Source: Mycobacterium sp.
Lineage (GTDB): Bacteria; Actinomycetota; Actinomycetes; Mycobacteriales; Mycobacteriaceae
Assembly: GCA_016197405.1 (NCBI GenBank)
Contig: JACPVR010000007.1
Coordinates: 124,001-188,000, forward strand
DNA: 64,000 bases
Reading direction: 5' to 3'
The position numbers and the translations under genes were made by a program. The notes under the pieces were generated by a model. That model was not told the DNA's origin. It saw only the letters and a list, made by a program, of their open reading frames with translations, and did not search any database. Shown one piece after another: positions 9,815-18,689 of the stretch (position 1 is its first letter; every line of letters starts with the position of its first letter).

Positions 9815-9836
9815 CCAGCGCGGTCTTGCGCGCTGG
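9815..9836. terminator. Hairpin between convergent whiB2 and the metallopeptidase-like gene
   Basis: An 8-bp perfect stem (9815-9822 with 9829-9836) with a 6-base loop sits in the 33-base gap between two convergent genes. There is no T-run, so it would be a GC-rich, possibly bidirectional terminator. Confidence 0.5.
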
Positions 9837-9841
9837 TGCAG

Positions 9842-10333
9842 TCAGTCGTCGTCGATCGTCGGGTCGATGACGGAGGGCTCGACGCCCAGAAACGTGGCCA
9901 CCTGAGCCACCAGTATTTCGTGCAGTAAGTCGGCGAGTTCCAATGTGTCTTTCACGCGCCGTTCGATCGGCTTGCGGAACAAGACAATTCGCGCACGGGT
10001 CGCATTTCCCCGGACATCGACGCCGGCCGGTATCAGCCGGGCCAAGGCGATAGGCCCGTCGGCGATCACCTCCGGCGGGAACGACACGTTGTTCAGATCC
10101 CGCGGTGCGATGCGCGGGATCTCGTCCACGGCGACATCGAGTGCGGACAATCTGTCCTGCCAACGCCGTTCGATCGGTTCATAGGCTTCCAGCACCGCCA
10201 TGTCGAAGCGCTCCGAACGACTGCGCCAGCCGGGCACTGTCGGCGGCAGCAGCGGCCCGCGAACTTCGCGGCCGTGCCGCGAGCCCGCTCGCGAGCCCCG
10301 TCGACCGGAGCGGCCGCCGCCGGAACGCATCAC
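9842..10333 (-). CDS. Zincin-like metallopeptidase family protein (Rv3259 type)
   Basis: A 163-residue protein of the small zincin-like family (PF06262-type), matching the conserved gene between whiB2 and the DUF3499 gene in mycobacteria. The helix expected to bear HExxH reads LLHEILVAQV, so the second His is absent and zinc-dependent catalysis is doubtful. The first ~40 residues are Arg/Gly-rich and probably disordered. The start could equally be the ATG one codon later or an internal one. It converges with whiB2. The function is unknown; conservation of position suggests a housekeeping role. Confidence 0.7.
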   Translation of the reverse strand: MMRSGGGRSGRRGSRAGSRHGREVRGPLLPPTVPGWRSRSERFDMAVLEAYEPIERRWQDRLSALDVAVDEIPRIAPRDLNNVSFPPEVIADGPIALARLIPAGVDVRGNATRARIVLFRKPIERRVKDTLELADLLHEILVAQVATFLGVEPSVIDPTIDDD

Positions 10334-10420
10334 CGGGCGATCGTAACGGTTCTACATCGCGGTACCCGTGGCTGCGTGTCCGTCGCCCACCGAGTGTTTA
10401 CGCACGATAACCTCACGGAC

Positions 10421-10873
10421 GTGAATGTTCCCCGTCGCTGCTGCCGGCCCGGGTGCCCGCATTACGCCGTGGCGACACTGACGTTCGTCTATTCGGACTC
10501 CACGGCCGTTGTGGGTCCGCTGGCCACCGTCCGCGAGCCGCACTCGTGGGACCTGTGCGTATCGCACGCCGGCCGCATCACCGCTCCGCGTGGCTGGGAA
10601 CTGGTCCGCCATGCGGGTCCGCTGCCGACCCACCCGGACGAAGACGACCTGAGTGCGCTGGCCGATGCGGTGCGCGAAGGTCGTGACGGCACCTCGAACG
10701 GTTTCGGCCCACCCGCGATGGCCGCCAAAGGCTTCTCCGATCCCACCGGTGTTTCCGGCGGCACGGCGGTTCCCGCGCCCGGTGCCGGCGTCCTGGCGCC
10801 CCCGGCGCATCGGCCGGCATCCTCTGGCCGGCGGCGCGGACATCTGCGTGTGCTGCCCGATCTGACCGACTGA
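10421..10873 (+). CDS. DUF3499 family protein (Rv3258c type)
   Basis: A 150-residue actinobacterial protein of unknown function. The conserved N-terminal part has a CRPGCPHYAVATLTFVY zinc-ribbon-like start and a later LCVSHAGR, which together give CxxxC...CxxH metal ligands. The C-terminal third is Pro/Gly/Ala-rich and variable. I chose the GTG at 10421 because the conserved VPRRCCRPGC segment begins at once; upstream codons translate into low-complexity sequence. It precedes manB on the same strand, as in M. tuberculosis. Confidence 0.8.
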   Translation: MNVPRRCCRPGCPHYAVATLTFVYSDSTAVVGPLATVREPHSWDLCVSHAGRITAPRGWELVRHAGPLPTHPDEDDLSALADAVREGRDGTSNGFGPPAMAAKGFSDPTGVSGGTAVPAPGAGVLAPPAHRPASSGRRRGHLRVLPDLTD

Positions 10874-10980
10874 CCTCGGCAGCGCCCGAGCCCAGGGCAG
10901 AACAGCTGGCCATGGCCGAGAATGCCGAAGGGCGAACAGCTAGGCTGGCGGCAAACCGTCCCTCGATCAGGAGTTCCGCG

Positions 10981-12360
10981 ATGTCTCGATCCGCTGCGGC
11001 GGTCGCCAGTGTGGTCAAGGCATATGACGTGCGCGGTCTGGTGGGCGAACAGATAGACGATGCCTTCGTCAAAGACGTCGGCGCCGCTTTCGCGCGACTG
11101 GTCCGTGCCGACGCCACCCAGGTGGTGATCGGCCACGATATGCGCGACAGCTCACCGGGACTGTCGGAAGCATTCGCCGAAGGTGTGCTGAGCCAGGGCC
11201 TCGACGTCGTGCGGATCGGTTTGGCCTCCACCGATCAGCTGTATTTCGCCTCCGGTCTGCTGGACTGTCCGGGCGCGATGTTCACCGCAAGCCACAACCC
11301 GGCGGCCTACAACGGCATCAAGTTGTGCCGGGCGGGAGCCAAACCGGTCGGGCAGGACACCGGTCTGGCGGTGATCCGCGAGGAACTCGTCGCCGGCGTG
11401 CCGGAATACGACGGACCCGCGGGCACCGCGAGCGATCGCGATGTGCTGGCCGATTACAGCGAGTTCCTCCGGTCGCTGGTCGACGTGACGTCACTGCGCC
11501 CACTGCGGGTCGCCGTCGACGCCGGCAACGGGATGGCGGGACTGACCGCGCCCGCGGTGCTCGGGGCGATCGACTCCGTCACGGTGCTACCGCTGTACTT
11601 CGAGCTCGACGGCACGTTCCCCAATCACGAAGCCAACCCGCTCGATCCGGCCAACCTCGTCGACCTGCAGCGTTTCGTCGTCGAGACCGGTGCCGACATC
11701 GGCCTGGCATTCGACGGCGACGCCGATCGCTGTTTCGTGATCGACGAACGCGGCAAGCCGGTGTCGCCGTCGGCCATCACCGGCATGATCGCGGTCCGCG
11801 AGCTGGCCCGCGAGATCGGCGCGACCGTCATCCACAACCTGATCACCTCACGCGCGGTGCCCGAGCTGGTGGTCGAACGCGGTGGCACACCGGTGCGCTC
11901 GCGGGTGGGGCACTCCTATATCAAGGCGCTGATGGCCGAAACCGGGGCCATCTTCGGCGGTGAGCATTCCGCGCACTACTACTTCCGGGACTTCTGGGGC
12001 GCCGACACCGGCATGCTGGCGGCCCTGCACGTTCTGGCCGCGCTCGGCACCCAGGACCGGCAGCTCTCGGAACTGGGCATCGACTTCGAGCGCTACGCGG
12101 CTTCCGGCGAGATCAATTTCACCGTCAGCGACGCACCGGCATGTGTCGAGGCGGTGCTCAAGGCCTTCGGCACGCGCATCCACGCACTCGACCACGTCGA
12201 CGGTGTCACGGTCGACCTCGGTGAGGGCGCCTGGTTCAATCTGCGTTCCTCCAACACCGAGCCGCTGCTGCGGCTCAATGTCGAAGCCCGCTCGTCCGAC
12301 GAGGTCGCCGGACTCGTCGATGAGGTGCGGACGGTGATAGAGGCGGGGTCGGTGCCGTGA
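10981..12360 (+). CDS. manB: Phosphomannomutase/phosphoglucomutase ManB
   Basis: A 459-residue alpha-D-phosphohexomutase interconverting mannose-6-phosphate and mannose-1-phosphate, which feeds GDP-mannose and the PIM/LM/LAM lipoglycans. Visible motifs are the phosphoserine loop GAMFTASHNPAAYNGIK (Ser near residue 104), the metal loop FDGDADRC (near 243-250), the sugar-binding GGEHSAHYYF, and the C-terminal phosphate-binding RSSNTEPLLR. I chose the ATG at 10981; an upstream in-frame ATG at 10912 adds residues unlike the family. The stop overlaps the start of the SIS-domain gene by 4 bases (GTGA). Confidence 0.9.
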   Translation: MSRSAAAVASVVKAYDVRGLVGEQIDDAFVKDVGAAFARLVRADATQVVIGHDMRDSSPGLSEAFAEGVLSQGLDVVRIGLASTDQLYFASGLLDCPGAMFTASHNPAAYNGIKLCRAGAKPVGQDTGLAVIREELVAGVPEYDGPAGTASDRDVLADYSEFLRSLVDVTSLRPLRVAVDAGNGMAGLTAPAVLGAIDSVTVLPLYFELDGTFPNHEANPLDPANLVDLQRFVVETGADIGLAFDGDADRCFVIDERGKPVSPSAITGMIAVRELAREIGATVIHNLITSRAVPELVVERGGTPVRSRVGHSYIKALMAETGAIFGGEHSAHYYFRDFWGADTGMLAALHVLAALGTQDRQLSELGIDFERYAASGEINFTVSDAPACVEAVLKAFGTRIHALDHVDGVTVDLGEGAWFNLRSSNTEPLLRLNVEARSSDEVAGLVDEVRTVIEAGSVP

Positions 12361-13376
12361 GTGCCACCCGCGCAACGGTCGACCTCGACGACGCCGAGGG
12401 ATTGATCGCTGCCGACCGCGACGGCTTGTTGCGTGCGGCATCGATGGCCGGGGCGCAGGTGCGTGCCACCGCTGCCGCGGTCAGCGAGGGGGCGCTGGAT
12501 CTGCTGGGCGACGGCGACAAGCCGCGTTCGGTGATCTGGGTTTCCGGTCGCGGAACCGCCGAATCGGCCGGTGCCATGCTGTCGGCCACGGTGGGTGCAC
12601 AGTCCGGGCAGCCGTTCGTGCTCGCCGCGGCGGTGCCCTCGTGGATCGGTCCGCTGGATGTACTGATCGTGGCCGGGGACGATCCCGGCGACCCGGGACT
12701 GGCCACCGCCGTGGTGACCGGGGTGCGCCGCGGCGCCCGGGTGGTGGTCGCCGCCCCGTTCGAAGGCCCGTTGCGCGACGCCGGTGCCGGCCGGGCCGCG
12801 GCGCTGGCCCCCCGGCTGTGGGTGCCCGACGAATTCGCGTTGTGCCGTTACCTGGCAGCGGGGCTGGCAACGCTGGCAGCCTGCGACCGGACATTGCGCG
12901 TCGACCTGCCGGGCCTGGCCGACGAGCTCGACGCCGAGGCGTTGCGCAACAGTGCAAGTCGGGAAGTCTTCACCAATGCCGCCAAGGCCCTGGTCGATCG
13001 CATGACCAATCGCACCGTGGTGCTGACCGGTGATTGCGCCGCCACCCTGGCACTGGCGCGGCATGGTTCGGCGACGTTGCTGCGGGTCGGTCACCGCGTG
13101 ACGGCGGCCGCGGGTTTGATCGATGCCCTGGCGGCGCTGCATCAGGGGGGCGACGCCATGCGCTCCGGCGATGACGTCCGTTCGCTGTTCCACGACGAGG
13201 AGATCGACGGCCCGGCGCCGGACCGGATGCGCGTGCTGGCGCTGACGCTGGCCGCCGAACGGCAGGTGGTCGCCGCGCGCGTCGGACATTCCGGTGACAT
13301 CGACATTCTCGGGGTGCAGGATGTGCCCGACGCCGGGTCCGTCCCTGCGGCGCCGGTCGAGATCGGCCGCCCCTAG
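12357..13376 (+). CDS. SIS-domain (TobH / phosphosugar isomerase-like) protein
   Basis: A 339-residue protein equivalent to Rv3256c, between manB and manA. The segment RSVIWVSGRGTAESAGAM and a later GPLDVLIVAGDDPGDPG resemble the two halves of a sugar-isomerase (SIS) fold, as in bifunctional phosphoglucose/phosphomannose isomerases. Its start overlaps the manB stop (GTGA), so translation is coupled. Operon context points to mannose-phosphate metabolism, but no catalytic residue assignment is safe. It may be a catalytically reduced paralogue. Confidence 0.75.
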   Translation: MSATRATVDLDDAEGLIAADRDGLLRAASMAGAQVRATAAAVSEGALDLLGDGDKPRSVIWVSGRGTAESAGAMLSATVGAQSGQPFVLAAAVPSWIGPLDVLIVAGDDPGDPGLATAVVTGVRRGARVVVAAPFEGPLRDAGAGRAAALAPRLWVPDEFALCRYLAAGLATLAACDRTLRVDLPGLADELDAEALRNSASREVFTNAAKALVDRMTNRTVVLTGDCAATLALARHGSATLLRVGHRVTAAAGLIDALAALHQGGDAMRSGDDVRSLFHDEEIDGPAPDRMRVLALTLAAERQVVAARVGHSGDIDILGVQDVPDAGSVPAAPVEIGRP

Positions 13377-13480
13377 CAGCAGCTTGCGACGTTGGCGGTC
13401 CGTCTGGAGATGGCGGCGGTCTATCTTCGCTTGGCGCGGGGCTAGTGCGGGATCGTTGTTCGGGATAGCGGGGAAGAATA

Positions 13481-14707
13481 GTGGAGTTGTTACGCGGAGC
13501 GATACGTCCCTACGCCTGGGGGTCTCGGACGGCGATCGCCAATTTCACCGGCCGTGCGGCGCCGACGGCGCATCCCGAAGCCGAGCTGTGGCTGGGTGCG
13601 CACCCGGCCGACCCGGCCTGGGTCGAGGAGTCCGAAGGCTCGCGTTCGCTGCTCGATGTGGTGAGCCAGGATCCGGAAGGTCAACTGGGTTCGGCGGTAC
13701 GGGCTCGGTTCGGCGACCGGCTGCCGTTCCTGGTCAAGGTGCTCGCGGCCGAGGAGCCGCTGTCGCTGCAGGCCCACCCGAGCGCTGAGCAGGCCGAGGA
13801 GGGTTTCGCCCGCGAGGATCGCAGGGGAGTGCCGCTGTCCTCGCCGATCCGCAACTATCGCGATCGCAGCCACAAACCGGAGCTGATCGTCGCGCTGGAA
13901 CCGTTCGAGGCGCTGGCCGGGTTCCGCCCGGTGGCGCGCACGGTGGACTTGATGCGGGCGCTGTCGGTTTCCGATCTGGACCCGTATATCGGGCTGTTGC
14001 TCGGTCAGTCCGATGCCGACGGGCTGCGCGCGTTGTTCACCACCTGGATCACCGCGCCGCAACCCGATCTCGACGTGCTGGTGCCCGCGGTCCTCGACGG
14101 TGCGATCGAATACATCCGCTCGGGCCAAACCGAATTCGAGGCCGAAGCCAAGACACTGCTGGAACTGGGCGAACGCTATCCCGGCGACGCCGGGGTGCTG
14201 GCGGCGATGCTGCTCAACCGGTTGAATCTGCAACCCGGCCAAGCCATCTACCTGCCCGCGGGCAACCTGCACGCGTATCTGCGCGGGGTGGGTGTGGAGG
14301 TGATGGCCAACTCCGACAACGTGCTGCGCGGCGGCCTGACACCCAAGCACGTCGACGTGCCGGAGTTGTTGCGCGTGCTGGACTTCACCCCGGCAGGAGA
14401 CGATGTGCTGCATCCCCCGGTGCATCAGGAGGGGTTCCAACGCGACTACGTCACGCCCACCGACGAATTCGCGGTCTCGGTGCTGGCACTGGACGGCAGC
14501 GACCTCGGCCATGAGGTCGACGCGCCCTGCCGGCACGACGGTCCGCAGATCCTGTTGTGCTCCCAGGGTGCGGCTGTGGTGATCGCCAAGTCCGGGCAGG
14601 TGAAGCTCGAACGGGGCTCGGCCGCATGGGTTTCCGCTGATGACGGACCGATCCGGCTGGTGGCCCAGGGGCCTGCCACGCTGTTCCGGGCCACCGTCGG
14701 GATCTAG
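13481..14707 (+). CDS. manA: Mannose-6-phosphate isomerase, class I
   Basis: A 408-residue zinc isomerase converting fructose-6-phosphate to mannose-6-phosphate, the entry step to GDP-mannose. The type I signature is clear: LQAHPSAEQAEEGF supplies the QxH zinc ligands near residue 95, HKPELIVAL supplies the Glu ligand near residue 130, and the YLPAGNLHAYLRG loop with its zinc His is near residue 265. Length equals that of Rv3255c. The GTG at 13481 has GGGGAAG 7 bases upstream. A 104-base gap separates it from the SIS gene. It meets the convergent flavoprotein gene with a 4-base overlap. Confidence 0.92.
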   Translation: MELLRGAIRPYAWGSRTAIANFTGRAAPTAHPEAELWLGAHPADPAWVEESEGSRSLLDVVSQDPEGQLGSAVRARFGDRLPFLVKVLAAEEPLSLQAHPSAEQAEEGFAREDRRGVPLSSPIRNYRDRSHKPELIVALEPFEALAGFRPVARTVDLMRALSVSDLDPYIGLLLGQSDADGLRALFTTWITAPQPDLDVLVPAVLDGAIEYIRSGQTEFEAEAKTLLELGERYPGDAGVLAAMLLNRLNLQPGQAIYLPAGNLHAYLRGVGVEVMANSDNVLRGGLTPKHVDVPELLRVLDFTPAGDDVLHPPVHQEGFQRDYVTPTDEFAVSVLALDGSDLGHEVDAPCRHDGPQILLCSQGAAVVIAKSGQVKLERGSAAWVSADDGPIRLVAQGPATLFRATVGI

Positions 14708-16053
14708 CGGGCGCGTCGTCCGTCGCGCCAGGCCCGCAGGTTGTGCCTGGCGGCGCGGGCGATCAGGCTCGGTGACGGCACCATCCACAGGGTGTCGAGC
14801 AGGCTGAATCGGCGCAGGAACCATTCGGCCAGAACCGAATCCGTCTCGGCGGCCCCGAGGAACTGATCGAACAGACCACCGACCGGGCCGAACCACCGGG
14901 GGTGCTCGCCGGTGGCACCGTGCAGGGTGAAATCGCCGATGGCGTTCATGGTCCACACCGGATAGGTGGTCTTGGCGGTCGCGGTGTTGAGCCGCTCGGC
15001 CAGGCCGTGCGGGCCATCCGGTAGTGCGGCACGCAGGTTGGCCGCCTGGATCGCGGTCATCGTCATGCCCTGGCCGAAAGTGGGGTTGAAGCTGACCACC
15101 GAGTCCCCGAACGGGATTATCCCGCTGGGCATTTCGCCGAGTTCGTGATAGCGACGCCACCTGCTGGTCGGGTACTTGTGCAGCGCGGGCGCGCCGATCG
15201 GTTCGGCATCGCGCACCGCCGCGGCCAGATGCGGCGGCAGGATCTGCTGCGCCAGTGCGCGCATGCCGTCGAAGGTGTCCGGCGGTTGCGCGCCTGCCAC
15301 GCCGAAGGTCGTCAGATTCCAGTTGCCGTCCTCGTAGAACAGCATGCCCAGTCCCAGCGGTCGCGCGTGCGTCGCCCCGGCCACCACGACCTTCTCGGCG
15401 ACGGCAGCGTTGTCGGCCACCCGCATCTTGTGTGTCGCATAGCTGATGCCGACGTTCACGGTCTGCTCGGGTGGGCGGCCGAAACCCCACTGCTGCAACC
15501 ACACCGGCAACCGGGTACCGCGCCCGGTGGCATCGACCACCAGATCGGCCACCACGTCGGCGGTGTCGTCACCGGCGAGCCGAACCCCGGTCACCGCACG
15601 ACGGGCCGGGTCGTAGACCGGTTCGCTGACCGCGGCGTGGACGATGTCGACGGTGTCCATAGCGGCGACCCGGCGGCGGATCTGCCACTCCAGGTGCGGG
15701 CGGCTCGGCACGTAGGCGGTGAACGCGTCGCGCAGGGTGTGGTCGGTGCCCAGCACATGCCCGGCCGCCCCGAAATGGATGGCGTCGGGCCGGTTCTGCA
15801 GTATCGGGACGCCGGCGTCGACCATATCGGCGAGCAGGCCGGGAAACAGCGTCTCGAATTCCTGGGCGCCGCGGGCCATCAGCATGTGCACGTGCCGGTC
15901 CTGCGGGACGGCGGCCCGGCTGTCCGGACCGTCGGGCAGCGCGTCGCGTTCGTAGACCGTGATGTGCCGGTAGTGCTCGGCGAGCACCCGGGCTGCGCAC
16001 AGCCCGGCGATGCTGCCGCCGATGACGACGGCGTGTTCTGCCATCCACCCCAT
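14704..16053 (-). CDS. FAD-dependent oxidoreductase, geranylgeranyl reductase/halogenase-like (Rv3254 type)
   Basis: A 449-residue group-A flavoprotein. The N-terminal HAVVIGGSIAGLCAARVLAE is the FAD dinucleotide fold, DATGRGTRLP is near residue 190, and GDSVVSFNPTFGQGMTM, near 315, is the typical FAD ribityl-binding GD motif. Such proteins hydroxylate, halogenate or reduce hydrophobic substrates; the tryptophan-rich loop of halogenases is not evident. It lies between manA and the permease gene, as Rv3254 does. The substrate is unknown. Confidence 0.8.
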   Translation of the reverse strand: MGWMAEHAVVIGGSIAGLCAARVLAEHYRHITVYERDALPDGPDSRAAVPQDRHVHMLMARGAQEFETLFPGLLADMVDAGVPILQNRPDAIHFGAAGHVLGTDHTLRDAFTAYVPSRPHLEWQIRRRVAAMDTVDIVHAAVSEPVYDPARRAVTGVRLAGDDTADVVADLVVDATGRGTRLPVWLQQWGFGRPPEQTVNVGISYATHKMRVADNAAVAEKVVVAGATHARPLGLGMLFYEDGNWNLTTFGVAGAQPPDTFDGMRALAQQILPPHLAAAVRDAEPIGAPALHKYPTSRWRRYHELGEMPSGIIPFGDSVVSFNPTFGQGMTMTAIQAANLRAALPDGPHGLAERLNTATAKTTYPVWTMNAIGDFTLHGATGEHPRWFGPVGGLFDQFLGAAETDSVLAEWFLRRFSLLDTLWMVPSPSLIARAARHNLRAWRDGRRAR

Positions 16054-16107
16054 TGCAACCCACGGTACTGATTACGCTCTGCGGGGCCGGGGTAATGGAG
16101 GAGGACC

Positions 16108-17616
16108 ATGATGTCGGGACGTTGGCGCACCAAGTCGGTCGAGCAGTCGATCGCCGACACCGACGAACCCGGAACCCGGTTGCGCAAGGACCTGACCTGG
16201 TGGGACCTGACGGTTTTCGGTGTCTCGGTGGTGGTCGGGGCGGGCATCTTCACCGTCACCGCGTCCACCGCGGGCAACATCACCGGACCCGCGATATCGG
16301 TGTCGTTCGTCATCGCGGCGGTGACCTGCGGGCTCGCGGCGCTGTGCTACGCCGAGTTCGCCTCCACGCTGCCGGTGGCCGGCAGCGCCTACACGTTCTC
16401 ATACGCCACGTTCGGTGAGTTCATCGCGTGGATCATCGGCTGGGATCTGATCCTGGAATTCGCCATCGGTGCCGCCGTGGTTGCCAAGGGCTGGTCGTCC
16501 TACCTGGGCACGGTGTTCGGATTCTCCGGCGGTATCGCCGATGTCGGTGGTGTGCAGCTGGATTGGGGCGCGCTGTTGATCGTGGCGATCGTCGCGACGC
16601 TGCTCGGTCTCGGCACCAAACTGTCCTCGCATTTCTCGGCCGCCATCACCGCGATCAAGGTGGCGGTGGTGCTGCTGGTCGTCATCGTCGGCGCGTTCTA
16701 CATCAAGCTGGCCAACTACCGGCCGTTCGTGCCGCCCACCGAAACGGGCGCGGCCTCCGGGTCGGGTGTCGACCAGTCGGTCTTCTCGCTGCTGACCGGG
16801 GCCGAGGGCAGTCACTACGGCATGTACGGGGTACTGGCCGGCGCGTCGATCGTGTTCTTCGCCTTCATCGGTTTCGACGTGGTGGCTACCACCGCCGAGG
16901 AGACCAAGGATCCGCAGCGTGACGTGGCCAGGGGCATCATGGCGTCGCTGGCGATCGTCACGGTGCTCTATGTCGCGGTGTCGGTGGTGCTGTCCGGCAT
17001 GGTGCCCTATACCGCGTTGAAGAGCGGCCCCGACGGGTCCAAGGCCAATCTGGCCACCGCGTTCACCGCCAACGGTATCGACTGGGCCGCGACGCTGATC
17101 TCGGTCGGCGCGCTGGCGGGGCTGACCACGGTGGTGATGGTGCTGATGCTGGGGCAGTCGCGGGTGCTTTTCGCGATGGCCCGCGACGGTCTGTTGCCGC
17201 GTTCGCTCGCCAAGACCGGTAGCCGCGGGACTCCGGTGCGTATCACCGTCATCGTCGCGATCCTGATCGCCGTCGCGGCATCGGTGTTCCCGATGGACAA
17301 GCTCGAAGAGATGGTCAACGTCGGCACGTTGTTCGCCTTCGTCCTGGTCTCCGCCGGTGTCATCGTGCTGCGCCGCACGCGCCCGGACCTGCGGCGCGGA
17401 TTCCGGGCGCCGTGGGTGCCGGTGTTGCCGATCGCCTCGATCGCGGCGTGCCTGTGGCTCATGCTCAACCTCACCGGGCTGACCTGGATCCGGTTCGGCA
17501 TCTGGATGCTGCTGGGCGTCGCGGTGTATTTCGCCTACGGCCGGGGCCATTCGGTGCAGGGCAGGCGCCAGCGCGAGGGCGTGCCGTCGGCAGCGGCGCC
17601 GAGTGTGGACTCATGA
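16108..17616 (+). CDS. APC-superfamily amino acid permease
   Basis: A 502-residue permease with about 12 membrane segments, counterpart of Rv3253c. The first transmembrane helix has the substrate-binding GAGIFTVTASTAGNITGPA, as in cationic amino acid transporters, and FIGFDVVATTAEETKDPQRD is the conserved intracellular loop. It probably moves amino acids or polyamines with proton or exchange coupling. The ATG at 16108 follows GGAGGA. The last codons and stop lie inside a palindromic repeat, and the stop overlaps that of the convergent DUF559 gene through TCATGA. Confidence 0.87.
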   Translation: MMSGRWRTKSVEQSIADTDEPGTRLRKDLTWWDLTVFGVSVVVGAGIFTVTASTAGNITGPAISVSFVIAAVTCGLAALCYAEFASTLPVAGSAYTFSYATFGEFIAWIIGWDLILEFAIGAAVVAKGWSSYLGTVFGFSGGIADVGGVQLDWGALLIVAIVATLLGLGTKLSSHFSAAITAIKVAVVLLVVIVGAFYIKLANYRPFVPPTETGAASGSGVDQSVFSLLTGAEGSHYGMYGVLAGASIVFFAFIGFDVVATTAEETKDPQRDVARGIMASLAIVTVLYVAVSVVLSGMVPYTALKSGPDGSKANLATAFTANGIDWAATLISVGALAGLTTVVMVLMLGQSRVLFAMARDGLLPRSLAKTGSRGTPVRITVIVAILIAVAASVFPMDKLEEMVNVGTLFAFVLVSAGVIVLRRTRPDLRRGFRAPWVPVLPIASIAACLWLMLNLTGLTWIRFGIWMLLGVAVYFAYGRGHSVQGRRQREGVPSAAAPSVDS

Positions 17617-17656
17617 CACGCGTCTCGCGGATCGGCGTGCCACAACTGCACATTCG
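17600..17656. repeat. Palindromic element, copy 1, downstream end of the DUF559 gene
   Basis: Two 21-base arms (17600-17620 and 17636-17656) form an imperfect inverted repeat (15 of 21 paired) around a 15-base loop. The arms end in GACACG and CGTGCC. It contains the stop codons of both convergent genes in TCATGA (17611-17616). It matches the element at 18590-18646 in arm length, loop length and sequence. Confidence 0.75.
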
Positions 17657-18522
17657 TCGACCCAGGGGCAGCCGGCGAGGGTGAGAGCCTGCCGCGCCCG
17701 GTCGGCGATCAGCCAGGGCCGGTTCCGCAGCATCTCGGCGCTGACCCGAACGACGGCCCAGCCGAGTTCGGCCAGCTCGTGGTGGCGTTCGATGTCATGG
17801 GCCCGCTGCCGGGCATCGGTCCAGTGCTGGGCACCGTCGTATTCGATCCCGACGCGGAACTCCTCGTAACCCATGTCGATGCGCGCGAACGGATAGCCGC
17901 CGTCGTCGTGGACGACGATCTGCGTCTGCGGCCGACGAAGACCCGCGCCGAGCAGGGCCAGCCGGGTGCGAGTCTCCGGTGGGGATTCGGCTCCGGAGTC
18001 CATGAGCGCGAGCGCGCGCCGCAGCAGCACCGAACCGCGGGCTCCGCGGTGCCGGTCCAGCACCGCAGCGATGCCCGGTGCTGTCAGGCCCGTCGCGTTG
18101 GCCAGCGCATCGAGGCGGATGACGGCCTGTGTCAGTCCTTTTCGGCGTCCGAGGTCGTATGCGGTGCGTGCCGGTGTGGTGACCGGCATTCCTGCGATGG
18201 TGCATATTTCGTCGGGCGGGAGTTCGACGCGGTGTACGACGAGCCCGCGGCAGCCTGCGTCGGCGCGGATGAGTTCCGGTGGAAGCCGGGCGTCGAGCCA
18301 CTTGGCGCCGTGTAGGGCTGCCGCCGAGATGCCGGCCAGCGTCGCCTTGCGATCAGCGAACAACCAGGCGGCCTCTGCCGCTGCGACTGTCGTCAGTGGT
18401 GCGTCGTTGGCGAGGTAGACGTCCCGGAATATCCGCCGGTGCCGCGAACGCAGGGTGCGACGGGTGACTAGGCCGGCCGCCAGCGCCTCGGTACCGCGGA
18501 ACGGTCGTGCACGCGATTCCAT
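17611..18522 (-). CDS. DUF559 endonuclease-like protein with AbiEi-type N-terminus
   Basis: A 303-residue protein. The N-terminal part (about residues 10-60: LAAGLVTRRTLRSRHRRIFR, then VYLA) resembles the winged-helix domain of AbiEi-type antitoxins. The C-terminal ~110 residues are a DUF559 / Vsr-like PD-(D/E)xK nuclease fold, with the candidate metal-site segment RVGIEYDGAQHW. Such genes are scattered singly in mycobacterial genomes. I chose the ATG at 18522; translation further upstream runs through the flanking palindrome. Both ends of the gene are bracketed by matching palindromes, suggesting a mobile or self-maintaining unit. Biochemical function is unproven. Confidence 0.75.
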   Translation of the reverse strand: MESRARPFRGTEALAAGLVTRRTLRSRHRRIFRDVYLANDAPLTTVAAAEAAWLFADRKATLAGISAAALHGAKWLDARLPPELIRADAGCRGLVVHRVELPPDEICTIAGMPVTTPARTAYDLGRRKGLTQAVIRLDALANATGLTAPGIAAVLDRHRGARGSVLLRRALALMDSGAESPPETRTRLALLGAGLRRPQTQIVVHDDGGYPFARIDMGYEEFRVGIEYDGAQHWTDARQRAHDIERHHELAELGWAVVRVSAEMLRNRPWLIADRARQALTLAGCPWVDECAVVARRSARRVS

Positions 18523-18589
18523 GCCCGCAGCGAACCGATTTTCCCGGTCCGGCGCCGACGCCGCTCCACAGGCTCTCGTCGCCGCCCGC

Positions 18590-18646
18590 CGAGCGTGGAG
18601 TTGTGACACGCAAACGCGCGATAGACGTGTCACAACCCCACACTCG
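18590..18646. repeat. Palindromic element, copy 2, upstream end of the DUF559 gene
   Basis: Arms at 18590-18610 and 18626-18646 pair at 19 of 21 positions around a 15-base loop. The core arm is GTTGTGACACG and its complement. It is the partner of the element at 17600-17656, so the DUF559 gene is bracketed by two copies. Confidence 0.8.
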
Positions 18647-18689
18647 CCACCCGGCCCGCGCACCTGCAACTTTACAAAACAACCTCTAA

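Noticed and set aside
13490..15502. A 670-codon open frame on the minus strand across manA and the flavoprotein gene
   Set aside because: It lies opposite or out of phase with two clear genes and translates into Arg/Gly/Gln-rich sequence typical of antisense frames in high-GC DNA. The same applies to long antisense frames over esterase, manB, alkB, ahcY and the permease.
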